Positions 1 through 8,497 of a DNA stretch of 64,000 nucleotides are shown here, piece after piece. The position numbers and the translations under genes are program-made. The first letter of the stretch is position 1. Each line of letters opens with the position of its first letter. The DNA is from Shewanella litorisediminis (GTDB taxonomy: Bacteria; Pseudomonadota; Gammaproteobacteria; Enterobacterales; Shewanellaceae), in assembly GCF_016834455.1 (NCBI RefSeq), contig NZ_CP069213.1, positions 1,364,501 to 1,428,500 on the forward strand. The letters run 5' to 3'. A model generated the notes under the pieces. The model was not told the DNA's origin. It saw only the letters and a list, made by a program, of their open reading frames with translations, and searched no databases.

Positions 1-174
1 GGCATCGATAATTTTGGCGCTCAGACTGGTGGCGGACTTGATATGCACGCCTGTGCCACCATCCGGGCCATCACTGCCGTCTTTGCCATCGCTGCCACAG
101 CCACCCAGCATTGCTGCCAGCAAAGCTGTGCTCAGCGCGGTGCGAAGCAGATTGCTTTTATTATGGTTTTTCAT
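1..174 (-). CDS. OmcA/MtrC-family surface cytochrome lipoprotein, N-terminal fragment
   Basis: Only the first 58 codons are in the window; the gene continues past the left edge. The product starts MKNHNKSNLL, has a hydrophobic stretch and a lipobox LGGC with the lipidated Cys at about residue 26, followed by a collagen-like G-x-y run (GSDGKDGSDG). This N-terminus matches the two full-length decaheme lipoproteins upstream, so a multiheme outer-membrane cytochrome is the likely product, but no heme motif is visible yet. In S. oneidensis mtrC follows omcA, so MtrC, a second OmcA or UndA are all possible. A preceding ATG at 177 is in frame; the one at 174 fits the AGGGG ribosome site (181-185) better. 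A terminator and about 415 bases of leader separate it from omcA, so it probably has its own promoter. Confidence 0.8.
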   Translation of the reverse strand, partial: MKNHNKSNLLRTALSTALLAAMLGGCGSDGKDGSDGPDGGTGVHIKSATSLSAKIIDA

Positions 175-589
175 CATTTTCCCCTGCGAATATCACCGGT
201 GCCCCGGTGTGGGTTTGGTGTTCAGCATGATTTACCCATAAAGGGATAGGTGTTCCCAAATGCATATTCGGTCGATGTGAACTGACTCAAATTCAGTGTT
301 TTTAAAATGTTAAATATCAGAAACGCTATTTAAAACATGCGCTTATTTCATTTTCTTTCAGGTGGGGGCTTAGGTTGGCATTGAACGCTGATGCTTTTCT
401 GAATAGTTGCTGACTGAAATGCTGAAAGATGAGTCGTTTTCTTGCTCTGAATCAAGGGATTAATGCCGATTTATGGGGCTGTTTTCACCGTTTTCAGGCG
501 GGTTTTAACCTTTAACGCCCCCGCATTACCCAAGCGTTAACAGGTGTTACTGGCTGTAACTGGCGCTCTGTATACACCGCGGGAAAAAC
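175..589. other. Non-coding leader region upstream of the partial cytochrome gene
   Basis: This stretch holds no convincing gene; open frames here lack ribosome sites and family features. It lies between the omcA terminator and the next cytochrome gene, so it should carry that gene's promoter. A CRP-like site is at 276-291. I see no further structure I would defend. Confidence 0.6.
276..291 (-). promoter_or_regulatory. Candidate CRP site upstream of partial cytochrome gene
   Basis: TGTGA-N6-TCAAA matches 9 of 10 bases of the CRP core TGTGA-N6-TCACA. It lies about 100 bases upstream of the start of the partial cytochrome gene. CRP is an established activator of metal-reduction genes in S. oneidensis, so the site is plausible, but it was found by eye only. 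Confidence 0.4.
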
Positions 590-613
590 AAAAGGCGGCC
601 TGGGCCGCCTTTT
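590..613 (-). terminator. Rho-independent terminator of the mtrDEF-omcA operon
   Basis: A GC-rich inverted repeat (AAAGGCGGCC and GGCCGCCTTT) is followed on the minus strand by TTTTGTTTTT. It begins about 17 bases after the omcA stop codon and closes the cytochrome operon. Confidence 0.85.
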
Positions 614-629
614 GCATTAGTACCGGAGG

Positions 630-2783
630 CTATTTGTAACGAACCGGGTGAATTATATCGACTCCGGCCGCTTTGCCCTCGCCGTGGCAGACGGCGCAGG
701 TTTCACTGCCCGGCTGATAACTGCCTCTCGGATCCGATGCTACACCGCCATTGGCGCGCACGTGGGCCAACAACGAGTCCTTTGGTCCATGGCAACTGAT
801 ACAGGCAGAAGCGATAGGGGAGAACTCGACTTCATTACCATTGCCATCGGTTGCCGGTGTGGCCGGCACCTTGGCAAGGCCGCTCAGACTCAGGCTGCCT
901 TTTTCGTGACAACTGGCGCAATTGCCATAGTGTTCAGGGAAGGTAATGGGATCTTCACCCGTTCGCTTTCCGGCGTGGTGGGCGTGAATACGCACCTTGA
1001 AGTCGATGTGATTTTGGATCTCCTTGCGGCCCGCATTATTGTACGACGGGTTATGGCAGGTCTGGCACTCGCCTTCGAAGTTACTGCGACGGCCACTATG
1101 GGCCATTTTGCTTTCGAATTTAGCCAGGTACTTATTGTCGTGGCAATTGTCGCAGGTACTGTTTTTCACCACACTGCGGCGTGCGCCCAGTCCGCTATCG
1201 CCCTGAAGGTTAAAGACTACCGCAGGTCCCGGGATCACCGATGGGTTTATCGCTTCATCGGTGCCACTGCCACAGGCCACACCAGCTAGGGTGTCTCTAT
1301 CAACACACATATTGGTGGTGATGAAGGCCGAAGACGGCAGCCCTGGGTCTACCGTCAGGCTGAAGGCGTTTTCGTATTGGAATACTCCGTCGCTGCCTGA
1401 GACCGGGGTGAGGTTTAACAGGTTCACGTTGGTGTGGCCAGCGGTGAAGTCCTGCTCGTTGCCAAAACCTAAGTACAGGGTGCTGTACTTGATTCTGGGG
1501 TCGGCATTCGGGCTTGGCTGGGCTGTACCCTTGCTGTCTTTGAAGCTGACCGCAAACTTAAGCATGCCGCCTTCCAGACTCACTGAGTCGGCCACCAGTG
1601 CGGCACGATAATCCAGACGCATATTGTCCTTGGCAATGGCGTCGGTGAAGTGATGTCCGGCGCCTTCCATGCCCTGGTCTGCGTGACAGGTACTGCAGGC
1701 GTGGTCTGGCTGATACTTGGCATGCATTTCGGCCTTAATGGTGGCCGGATCTGTGCTGTCCACGTGGCAGGAGCCGCAGGCAAGCGCCCTGTGATGACGG
1801 AAGTTACCCGCATCCAATGGCCGGTTATCGCCTTCCTGGTGGCAGACGCGGCAATCGTAGGCATCGGCGGGGAAGGTGACCTCAGAGAAATCATGTACGC
1901 TGCCACGGTATCCCACCATGAAATACTTGCCCCTGTGGATTTGGTGCAGCATGTAGCCAAAGTCCAGCGGTGCGCCCGTCTCGGGATCGGCGGCGTAACT
2001 GGTGTGGCATACCTGACAATTGGGGGTATCGAAGCGGCGACTGCCATGGAAAATCAGTTTGGGCGCCCAGGCGTGTCCATAGTCACTGCTGTGGCAGCGC
2101 AAGCAGGATTCCTGCAGATTTTCCACCAAACGGGTTTCATCCGGGCTCGCGGCCTGGCCGGTCGCCGGGACGAAATCGTAGTGGGTGTTTACCAGTTTAC
2201 CTGTGTTGCTATCGATGCGGAGTTCGAGGCTTATCCTGTGAGTGAGGCTGGCATCGTAGCCCAGATCCAAGCCGTCGATGGGGTCCAGTGAGCCGATATT
2301 TTGGCTGAAGGTATAGCTGTAGCTGCCATTGCCGGTTTTTTCGATACAGTCCTGACGGCAACTGCTCTCGATGCTGGCTTGAATTTGAGGCCCTGCCTTA
2401 TCCTCGAAACCCGCCGGAATGTGCTCGGCCACCGGTTCCACTACCCGGTTGATGTAGCTGACCCATTGGGGCGTTTTAAAACCTTTGCCGCTTTGTGGCA
2501 CTAACTTGGCAATTCCCACTCCCAGAGTATCGACCCCTGCGTAGGTATCCAAGTCGGTAATAGCTACTCCGTTTTTATTGGTCAGGCTGAAATTCACCAC
2601 CACCTTGCCGGCATCGATAGTTACTAGATCTATCTTCACGGCTATGTCTTTGGTATCAGCGAGGGATAAGCCCACTTCACCGGGGGCGCCATCTTCCCCA
2701 TCTTTGCCATCACTTCCGCAGCCAGACAGCAGCAAGGCGCCAAGAAGCGGTGTCATCCAAATCCTGTGTTTGTAATGCTTCAT
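630..2783 (-). CDS. omcA: Decaheme outer-membrane c-type cytochrome lipoprotein, OmcA-like
   Basis: A 717-residue surface cytochrome that would pass electrons from the outer-membrane conduit to Fe(III)/Mn(IV) oxides or flavins. Seen: a lipoprotein signal (LLLSGC, lipidated Cys22), a collagen-like stretch GSDGKDGEDGAPG, and exactly ten CXXCH heme motifs. Five lie at about residues 227-370 and five in the last 180 residues, the two pentaheme domains of the OmcA/MtrC fold. A CX3C pair near residue 142 and a CX10C pair between the pentaheme domains could form the disulfides known in this family. It is the last gene of a minus-strand run mtrD-mtrE-mtrF-omcA, 54 bases after mtrF. Length (MR-1 OmcA is about 735 residues) and position next to mtrF support omcA. 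Exact orthology versus another OmcA paralogue needs alignment. Confidence 0.85.
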   Translation of the reverse strand: MKHYKHRIWMTPLLGALLLSGCGSDGKDGEDGAPGEVGLSLADTKDIAVKIDLVTIDAGKVVVNFSLTNKNGVAITDLDTYAGVDTLGVGIAKLVPQSGKGFKTPQWVSYINRVVEPVAEHIPAGFEDKAGPQIQASIESSCRQDCIEKTGNGSYSYTFSQNIGSLDPIDGLDLGYDASLTHRISLELRIDSNTGKLVNTHYDFVPATGQAASPDETRLVENLQESCLRCHSSDYGHAWAPKLIFHGSRRFDTPNCQVCHTSYAADPETGAPLDFGYMLHQIHRGKYFMVGYRGSVHDFSEVTFPADAYDCRVCHQEGDNRPLDAGNFRHHRALACGSCHVDSTDPATIKAEMHAKYQPDHACSTCHADQGMEGAGHHFTDAIAKDNMRLDYRAALVADSVSLEGGMLKFAVSFKDSKGTAQPSPNADPRIKYSTLYLGFGNEQDFTAGHTNVNLLNLTPVSGSDGVFQYENAFSLTVDPGLPSSAFITTNMCVDRDTLAGVACGSGTDEAINPSVIPGPAVVFNLQGDSGLGARRSVVKNSTCDNCHDNKYLAKFESKMAHSGRRSNFEGECQTCHNPSYNNAGRKEIQNHIDFKVRIHAHHAGKRTGEDPITFPEHYGNCASCHEKGSLSLSGLAKVPATPATDGNGNEVEFSPIASACISCHGPKDSLLAHVRANGGVASDPRGSYQPGSETCAVCHGEGKAAGVDIIHPVRYK

Positions 2784-2811
2784 AGTCGTTACCTGATCCT
2801 GTTAAAGGTCT

Positions 2812-2829
2812 GGGCCGGGTGTCCGGCCC
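2812..2829 (-). other. Stem-loop between mtrF and omcA
   Basis: A 7-bp perfect inverted repeat GGGCCGG / CCGGCCC with a 4-base loop sits in the short gap between mtrF and omcA. On the transcribed (minus) strand it is not followed by a T tract, so it looks more like an mRNA-stabilising or processing hairpin than a terminator. The T run lies on the other side. Confidence 0.6.
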
Positions 2830-2837
2830 TTTTCGGA

Positions 2838-4757
2838 TTACTTGATAGGGTGCACTTTAAGTACATCGACTACACCACCTTGGCTGTGACAGGTATTACA
2901 GCTTTCGGTACCGGCGGTGGCATCGGCCTTGGTACCGGCAAAGACGCCACCCTGCTGGGTCATGTGGTTTCTGGCACTGTCTGACTCGTGGCAGTTACTG
3001 CATATGGCGGCAGTGGCGCTGGTAAAGCTGCCATCGCTGAGTGCCATGGGTTGCACCGCACTGGATAATGGCAGGGCAACGCTCAGTACACCGTCGGCGT
3101 TGTTGGTGTGACACTGGGCACAATTACCTATGTTGCCGGGGTAATTGAGGGTTTCAAAGCCGGCAAACTTGCCTCTGTGCAGCGCATGAATGAGCTGCTT
3201 GAAGTCCGCTGTCGCATGGGCAGGATTAGCCGCTGTGGCATCTGCCTGCATATTGTGGTTGTGGCACAGTTGGCATTGGCCTTCCAAATCGTTGCGGGCG
3301 CCATGGAAGTTAAGCTTCTGATCGCTATGGCAATTACCACAGGTTTCGTTGGTCACCACTGTGCGTCTTCCTGCTGTTGTCAGTGCTGAAGCATCAAAGA
3401 AACGGTGTGATGACTTGATAACGAGCACATCAACGCCATCACCACAGGCCACCAGTTTGCCATCGGCAGCGCAAACGCGTCCCTGCACTGCAAGCGTGCC
3501 TGTGTCCGCTTCAGTGCCGGCTGGCACAGTCAATCCGGTGATTTGATAGCTGTTCACCCCGTTTTCAGAGGACACAGCCGCAGTGCTTTGCAGTCGTATT
3601 GAGCGGGCGCTGCGGGTGGTGTAATCCATGCTGCCGCCCCAGTTGGCGTAGAGACGCAAATCCGACACGAAATCGAGACTGTCGGCGGCGCCATAGACTT
3701 CACCACTTTGCGGATTGACGAGTTTCACACCCACGGTGACAGTGCCAGCTGCCATGCTGGCAGATGTCAGCTGTACCTCAAAGGCGGCCAGTGCATCGTC
3801 GGCTGCTTTATCGGAATGCACCTCGGCAGTCCAGTCCGCATTATGGCAGGCCACACAATTGGCATTGGTGGGCTGGGCGGGGTGGCCTTCACCTGCGGGG
3901 AAGTTAATGTTGGTATGGCAGCTGCCACAGGCTTCCATGGTGGGGATTTTGTGCCAATTCTGATTGTCGGCGAGCGCCGCATCGGGCTTATGGCAGGTCT
4001 CACAATCGGCCAGGGGCTGGGGGAAGCCTGCCAGGTGTTTGCTGTGCACCATGGGCGCGAACACATTGGCCGGATTGGACACCCGGGTAGCGTTATGACA
4101 GGTGACACAGGTTTCTACCTGATTGTATCTGCTGCCATGGAAAGCCAGATTACTGTGACAGCTGTTACAGGTGTCGATACTGACAATGTCACGGGTGTAA
4201 GCGGGCTCGCCAGCGCTTTGCCAGTCCTTGTGGGCATTGGTGATGGGCAGCGGTGTACCATCGGGAAGGCTGTCGCCCCCAAGCTTAATCACCAGACGTT
4301 GAGTGGCGCCCTCTATCAGAGTTTGGCCATTCATGCCATCGAAGGGGGCGGCAAAGCTGTAGGTGTAGATACCGGTTTTCAGGTCGGTATAGGTGCCGGG
4401 GCAGGTGGCGGCACAGTTTTCAGAGCCGAAGTATTGCCAGGTGCTGGCATTGCCTGCGCCGGTATAGCCTTCAGGTACCAATTGGGCTGCAATAAAGGTG
4501 GCGGATGGAATGCCCACCACCACCTCATCGTCCTGATTGGTTACCCGATATTTAACCGAGGCGATACCATCGGTGAAGCCGACATCCATAAACTCCACGT
4601 GCAGGCTTTCAATCGTCATGGCCGGTTCGCCGCCGGGATCGCCGGGCTTCCCGGGTTCGCCATCACTGCCGCCACAGGCGGTCAGTGCCAGCAGTGTTGC
4701 TCCCGCCAGTGGCAGGCGGCAAAGGCGTTTGATGCTTATTCTTTTGCTGATACTCAT
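2838..4757 (-). CDS. mtrF: Decaheme outer-membrane c-type cytochrome lipoprotein, MtrF/MtrC-like
   Basis: A 639-residue terminal reductase-type cytochrome of the outer-membrane conduit. Seen: a lipoprotein signal ending LTAC (Cys28), a collagen-like run GEPGKPGDPG, and ten CXXCH motifs, five from about residue 197 and five in the C-terminal third. A CX3C pair (about residues 115-119) and a CX8C pair (VCAADGKLVAC) precede the second pentaheme domain; CX8C is the spacing known for MtrC. The start chosen at 4757 has a strong AAGGA site; an in-frame codon 11 residues earlier has none. It follows mtrE by 26 bases and precedes omcA. The order mtrD-mtrE-mtrF next to feoAB matches S. oneidensis, so MtrF is preferred over MtrC. 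Confidence 0.87.
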   Translation of the reverse strand: MSISKRISIKRLCRLPLAGATLLALTACGGSDGEPGKPGDPGGEPAMTIESLHVEFMDVGFTDGIASVKYRVTNQDDEVVVGIPSATFIAAQLVPEGYTGAGNASTWQYFGSENCAATCPGTYTDLKTGIYTYSFAAPFDGMNGQTLIEGATQRLVIKLGGDSLPDGTPLPITNAHKDWQSAGEPAYTRDIVSIDTCNSCHSNLAFHGSRYNQVETCVTCHNATRVSNPANVFAPMVHSKHLAGFPQPLADCETCHKPDAALADNQNWHKIPTMEACGSCHTNINFPAGEGHPAQPTNANCVACHNADWTAEVHSDKAADDALAAFEVQLTSASMAAGTVTVGVKLVNPQSGEVYGAADSLDFVSDLRLYANWGGSMDYTTRSARSIRLQSTAAVSSENGVNSYQITGLTVPAGTEADTGTLAVQGRVCAADGKLVACGDGVDVLVIKSSHRFFDASALTTAGRRTVVTNETCGNCHSDQKLNFHGARNDLEGQCQLCHNHNMQADATAANPAHATADFKQLIHALHRGKFAGFETLNYPGNIGNCAQCHTNNADGVLSVALPLSSAVQPMALSDGSFTSATAAICSNCHESDSARNHMTQQGGVFAGTKADATAGTESCNTCHSQGGVVDVLKVHPIK

Positions 4758-4783
4758 GGTTGCGTTCCTTCCTTGCGTGCCTG

Positions 4784-6880
4784 TTACCACTGATAACTGA
4801 AACTGAATCCGAGATAGTGCGCCTGATAATCGTGGCCCAGTGAGCCAAGTAAGATCAGGTTGGGTATGCTGGCCGGTGTGAGGCCTTCATTGCCCCAATC
4901 CATATCGCTGTAGTCTTCATAAAGCCAATCGAGACGAAGCGACATGGCATCGCTGACCTGGTAGTTGGCATAAGCACTGATGTTGTGACGGGTTGCGCTG
5001 TAGGGGCCGTAAATGTTTGACAGACCCAGGCTGACTTCACTGTCACTGCTGCCGTCGCTGTAGCCATAGTCGAGCCCGAGGCTGAGTTTGTTGTCCATCA
5101 GGTTTTGCCACTTCAGTCCAAGGCTGGCGGATCTGTGCTCATCACGGCTTTCACCCATCCAGCGACTCACGCCAGAGTTGCTGCCAAACTGGGTGGTATC
5201 ACGCCAGTCCATACCCAAAAATCCATTGAGGAGGAGAGAGTCTGTTAGCGGATAGCCTGCATTCACACCAAAGCCTGTGTATTGCACTTCGCCAAGACCT
5301 AGCTCGCTCTCGCTGTAATCTTCGTTGCCCGAGTGGACGTTGAACTGCAAAGATAAGTCTGCGAAATAATGGTCTGTCATCAAGCGGATTTCGCGCTTAT
5401 CTCTGTCGGCCAGGAAGTACTGGCGCATGGCGCTCTGATTCTGCGCCTGTGTGTTGCTGCTGGCTTGATAGCTGTCGCCCCGACGGGCGCTGACTTCACC
5501 TTTAAGGCTAACGCGCCAGCCCGCCATAATTTGCCCACGGAGCGTGGCTTCAACGTGGTTCTCGAATACCGAGTCCCGGCTCAATTCGCTGTAGCTGTTA
5601 TGGTCGTAGCGGTAAAGGGTGTCCAAATCCCATTGGCGGCTGAAGCGGTATTTGGCCCCCAGTTTCAGTAGTTGGCGGGTTCTGTCGTATCCCTTGTTGT
5701 AGTACTCCCCGCGATAGATGCTGTCGGTTGTGACAAGCGGGTACAGATACTCCGGGGTTTTATTGTCGCGGTCGCGAAAATCGTATGAGGCACGCACCGA
5801 GAACTCCCGGCTAAGCCTGTTGCTGTAGGCAAGCCCGAGCTCCATGAGGTCCACCTGAGTATCCGGGCTCATGACAGGCAATGCCGGCGATGGTCCGGTT
5901 ACTGTGGCATTCAGCAGCGGCTCATCCTGGGTCAGGCGGCTGAAGCGCGCCCGCATAATGGCCTGCTGCGCCCCTTCAAAAAACTGCAGGTCGGTTCCCA
6001 GGCTAAAGGCCTGATTATCCGGGTCAACCGCCATTTGCCCGTTATAGGCTGCGCCGAAGGTGGGATAAAAGGCATTGTCGAATGCAAGACGTTGATGGTC
6101 GTTGCTGTATTTGCTGAACTGCCCGTTGAGGCCACCCAAAAACCTGTCGCCACGCCAATATACTTTGGCATCAAGCGTGTCTGTGCTGTCGTCGATGGGT
6201 TTGGCAACCATGGCAGCATTGGTCAGCAGGTTAACGCTGCTTCGCTGTGCGCCTTCCCGGGTTTCATGGCGAAAGTTGAGTTCACTGGTAAAACTGTCAC
6301 CGGTAACGGCGCCGCCAAGTTCAAAGCGCTGGCGCTTTTTCTCCAGTTTCACCGCTGTCGCATCTTGCAGCCCCGTCATACCAGCAGTGGTGCCGGCGGT
6401 TTGCCAGTTATCCGGTAATACCAGTTGATCGCCCTGGGCGCTGTAAGGCGTTACCCCTTGATTGGTGTCGTACCGGGCAAGCGCCCGATAGTCGAGATAA
6501 AGCTTATAGTGGCCGGGCTTTGCGATGGCGAGCCTTGCGCTGGATGCATCAAATCCCAGTTTGTCGGCCTGAAAGTCCAGTCGGTAATCCTTGTCGCCGC
6601 GGTGTTGAATATCGGCGCTGACAAAGCCGGTTGCGCCATCGGCGTCTGTGCCTGTGGTGTTGGCGAAATGACGGTCTTCGCCATCCTGCCAAGCGACCCC
6701 GGCGGTAATGGCTGAGGCCGATTCAGACTTACTTTCACAACCTTTGCAAACCCAGGCTTCTTTTTTCACTGTGCTGCGGTTGGCGTCTTTCAAGCCGTAA
6801 CCTGCCATGGCGTGCCCGGATAGGCCCAGAAGTATGGCGGAAGCAATCAGACTCAGCGTTGGGGAGAAATGGGATTTCAT
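4784..6880 (-). CDS. mtrE: Outer-membrane beta-barrel of a porin-cytochrome conduit, MtrE/MtrB-like
   Basis: A 698-residue barrel that would sheath the periplasmic decaheme MtrD and connect it to MtrF at the cell surface. Seen: a cleavable signal peptide (SGHAMA-GYG, about 26 residues) and a mature N-terminus with a CKGC motif; this CXXC is a hallmark of MtrB-type barrels from Shewanella. Many alternating aromatic/polar strands follow, ending in FSFSYQW, a C-terminal outer-membrane signature. The start at 6880 has AAGGAG eight bases upstream, and the mtrD stop codon lies within that ribosome site, implying translational coupling. The alternative upstream start would overlap mtrD and lacks a signal sequence at its end. 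Confidence 0.88.
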   Translation of the reverse strand: MKSHFSPTLSLIASAILLGLSGHAMAGYGLKDANRSTVKKEAWVCKGCESKSESASAITAGVAWQDGEDRHFANTTGTDADGATGFVSADIQHRGDKDYRLDFQADKLGFDASSARLAIAKPGHYKLYLDYRALARYDTNQGVTPYSAQGDQLVLPDNWQTAGTTAGMTGLQDATAVKLEKKRQRFELGGAVTGDSFTSELNFRHETREGAQRSSVNLLTNAAMVAKPIDDSTDTLDAKVYWRGDRFLGGLNGQFSKYSNDHQRLAFDNAFYPTFGAAYNGQMAVDPDNQAFSLGTDLQFFEGAQQAIMRARFSRLTQDEPLLNATVTGPSPALPVMSPDTQVDLMELGLAYSNRLSREFSVRASYDFRDRDNKTPEYLYPLVTTDSIYRGEYYNKGYDRTRQLLKLGAKYRFSRQWDLDTLYRYDHNSYSELSRDSVFENHVEATLRGQIMAGWRVSLKGEVSARRGDSYQASSNTQAQNQSAMRQYFLADRDKREIRLMTDHYFADLSLQFNVHSGNEDYSESELGLGEVQYTGFGVNAGYPLTDSLLLNGFLGMDWRDTTQFGSNSGVSRWMGESRDEHRSASLGLKWQNLMDNKLSLGLDYGYSDGSSDSEVSLGLSNIYGPYSATRHNISAYANYQVSDAMSLRLDWLYEDYSDMDWGNEGLTPASIPNLILLGSLGHDYQAHYLGFSFSYQW

Positions 6881-6890
6881 TTGAGTCTCC

Positions 6891-7847
6891 TTAGCGCTGC
6901 AGCAGCTTGCCGGATGGGTGATTGGAGCCATGGATCTGGCTATGGCAGTTCATGCAGCTCTGCCCGGCGGTAAAGGCACTGGGCGCTGTACCGAACTGGG
7001 CATTGGAAGTATGGCCAACACTGGCATGGCATTGCTGGCAAAGCTGCGGTGCCTTGGTGGTGAGCATGGCTTCGTTAACACTGCCGTGAACCTGGTGACA
7101 ACTGGCACAGTTGTCTGTTACCGGGGCGTGCTCCCAGAGTTTGGGGCCGCGCTTTTCGGCGTGGCAGGCATAACAGTTTTCATTGATGCTCATTTGCTTG
7201 AGGCTGGACTCACCCAGGCTGCCATGGGGATTGTGGCAGTCGCTGCAGACCATCTGACCATTTTCGACGGGGTGGCTGGAGCGCTTGTGGATATCGGCTT
7301 TCTGCTCGAGGTGGCACGTAGTACACACCTCAACTTCGGTGGTTCTTTGCTGAACCGGGTCTTTGGCGGCATGGATCAGGTGGCAGCTCGCACAGGGGAT
7401 ATCAGCACTGTTGTGATGGCTGCCTTCCCAGGCCATACGCTTGTCGTCCTGGTGGCAGGACAGGCACACGCTGTTTTGTTTTTCGGCGGCAACGGGGGCA
7501 TCTTTACCGAAGGTGATCATCGGCTCTTTGCCACCCTTGTTGTGATTGCCCATAGGGCCGTGGCAGGCCTCGCACTGGAGATCGGCCATGGGAGACGCGC
7601 TGGAGTGGGTGCTCCCGTGGACATTATCGAACAGCGCCATCACGGTTGCGCTCTTCTTGTGGCACATCAGGCAGGTGTCAGCGCCTTTTGGGGAGTACTT
7701 GCCCTCAGCAAATTTTTTGTCGAGCGTTGCCTCAACCTCTGAGGGCGGCATGTCTTTCCAGGGGGTGGCAGCTGCCTGAAACGAAAACAGCAGGCACAGC
7801 AGACACAGGGTCAGCATCCTGCATTGCAGGGGGATTTCCATCTTCAT
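6891..7847 (-). CDS. mtrD: Periplasmic decaheme c-type cytochrome, MtrD/MtrA/DmsE family
   Basis: A 318-residue electron carrier expected to insert into the MtrE barrel and relay electrons from the inner-membrane quinol pathway. Seen: a signal peptide (hydrophobic [12 protein letters not shown], cleavage near AAATP) and ten CXXCH motifs spread evenly over the chain, the pattern of MtrA/MtrD/DmsE rather than of lipidated surface cytochromes. No lipobox. I chose ATG 7847 because AGGAAG lies nine bases upstream; a GTG at 7853 is too close. It heads the minus-strand operon and diverges from feoA. The feo neighbourhood argues for MtrD over MtrA or DmsE. Confidence 0.87.
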   Translation of the reverse strand: MKMEIPLQCRMLTLCLLCLLFSFQAAATPWKDMPPSEVEATLDKKFAEGKYSPKGADTCLMCHKKSATVMALFDNVHGSTHSSASPMADLQCEACHGPMGNHNKGGKEPMITFGKDAPVAAEKQNSVCLSCHQDDKRMAWEGSHHNSADIPCASCHLIHAAKDPVQQRTTEVEVCTTCHLEQKADIHKRSSHPVENGQMVCSDCHNPHGSLGESSLKQMSINENCYACHAEKRGPKLWEHAPVTDNCASCHQVHGSVNEAMLTTKAPQLCQQCHASVGHTSNAQFGTAPSAFTAGQSCMNCHSQIHGSNHPSGKLLQR

Positions 7848-8017
7848 TCTCACACTTCCTGAGGCGCGTTCGGGTTTATAGTTATTTGCGATTCGCTAAT
7901 TGAGTAATTGGGCGAAACACTAATGCAAAAGTGTAGTTCAAATTTGCGACAAGTCATTAACACCACAGTATCCAGGTATTACTAATTAGTTTGATTTTTC
8001 AAGGAATATGGTGGAAC

Positions 8018-8033
8018 TGTGACAGGGGTCACA
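8018..8033. promoter_or_regulatory. CRP binding site
   Basis: TGTGACAGGGGTCACA is a 10-of-10 match to the CRP core TGTGA-N6-TCACA. It is about 170 bases upstream of mtrD and about 210 upstream of feoA. CRP, not FNR, is the known main anaerobic activator in S. oneidensis, so control of the mtr operon is the likely role. Confidence 0.75.
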
Positions 8034-8121
8034 TCGGGGTTTGGCAGATCGTCTAGGCGGGACACCGAATTAGTTCAAAACAGCCATTTATTCTGCGTAT
8101 CTTTTGCCGCATAATTGGCGA

Positions 8122-8140
8122 CTAATTGAAAATTATTATC
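8122..8140. promoter_or_regulatory. Candidate Fur box upstream of feoA
   Basis: The 19-base segment CTAATTGAAAATTATTATC agrees at 13 of 19 positions with the Fur consensus, the right half being almost perfect. It lies about 100 bases upstream of feoA. Fur repression of feoAB is well established in related bacteria. Confidence 0.6.
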
Positions 8141-8242
8141 GTTACCAGTCAGAAAGTTGATCCAGGTACGATTATCGGCTGACGGGCTTGGTTAAAATGT
8201 CAGTCAGTTGATGATTGAGATTAAGCAGGGTGGACCTTGTTA

Positions 8243-8497
8243 ATGAAATTGAGTGACCTTCGCCCAGGCGATAAAGCAGTTATCGCCGAAGTAGGGCAAT
8301 TGGACCTGCCTCAAACAGTAAAACGCAAACTGCTGTCGATGGGCATTACTCCCAACACTCGTTTGACGTTTATCCGTAAGGCGCCGCTGGGAAGTGGCAT
8401 AGAACTCGATATTCGCGGCAGCAAGCTTTGTATGCGTCTGGAATTGGCTCAGATCATTGAGGTCAATCCGATTGAGGCAGGAGTCGTTCATGGCTAA
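8243..8497 (+). CDS. feoA: Ferrous iron transport protein A
   Basis: An 84-residue cytoplasmic SH3-like protein needed for FeoB activity in Fe(II) uptake. Seen: the family opening LSDLRPGDKAVI, the central LLSMGITP segment and a C-terminal RLELAQIIEV strand. ATG 8243 has AGGGTGGA eight bases upstream; a TTG six bases earlier is too close to it. The last eight bases overlap feoB. A Fur-like box lies upstream. Confidence 0.95.
   Translation: MKLSDLRPGDKAVIAEVGQLDLPQTVKRKLLSMGITPNTRLTFIRKAPLGSGIELDIRGSKLCMRLELAQIIEVNPIEAGVVHG

Larger units (their letters stand above)
7848..8242. promoter_or_regulatory. Divergent regulatory region mtrD / feoA
   Basis: About 395 bases between two divergent operons with no gene. 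It contains a perfect-core CRP site (8018-8033) and a Fur-like box (8122-8140), listed separately. AT-rich segments around 7900-8000 and 8090-8140 are the likely promoter areas. I could not place confident -35/-10 pairs. Confidence 0.7.

Noticed and set aside
648..1289. Plus-strand open frame antisense to omcA
   Set aside because: Mirrors the decaheme gene, no ribosome site or family; the minus-strand product has ten heme motifs.
3708..4793. 361-codon plus-strand frame antisense to mtrF
   Set aside because: Gly/Ala-rich low-complexity translation and a complete cytochrome gene on the other strand.
7991..8004. FNR/EtrA-like site in the mtrD-feoA region
   Set aside because: TTGA-N4-TCAA has a spacing two bases shorter than TTGAT-N4-ATCAA, so it does not fit the FNR dyad.
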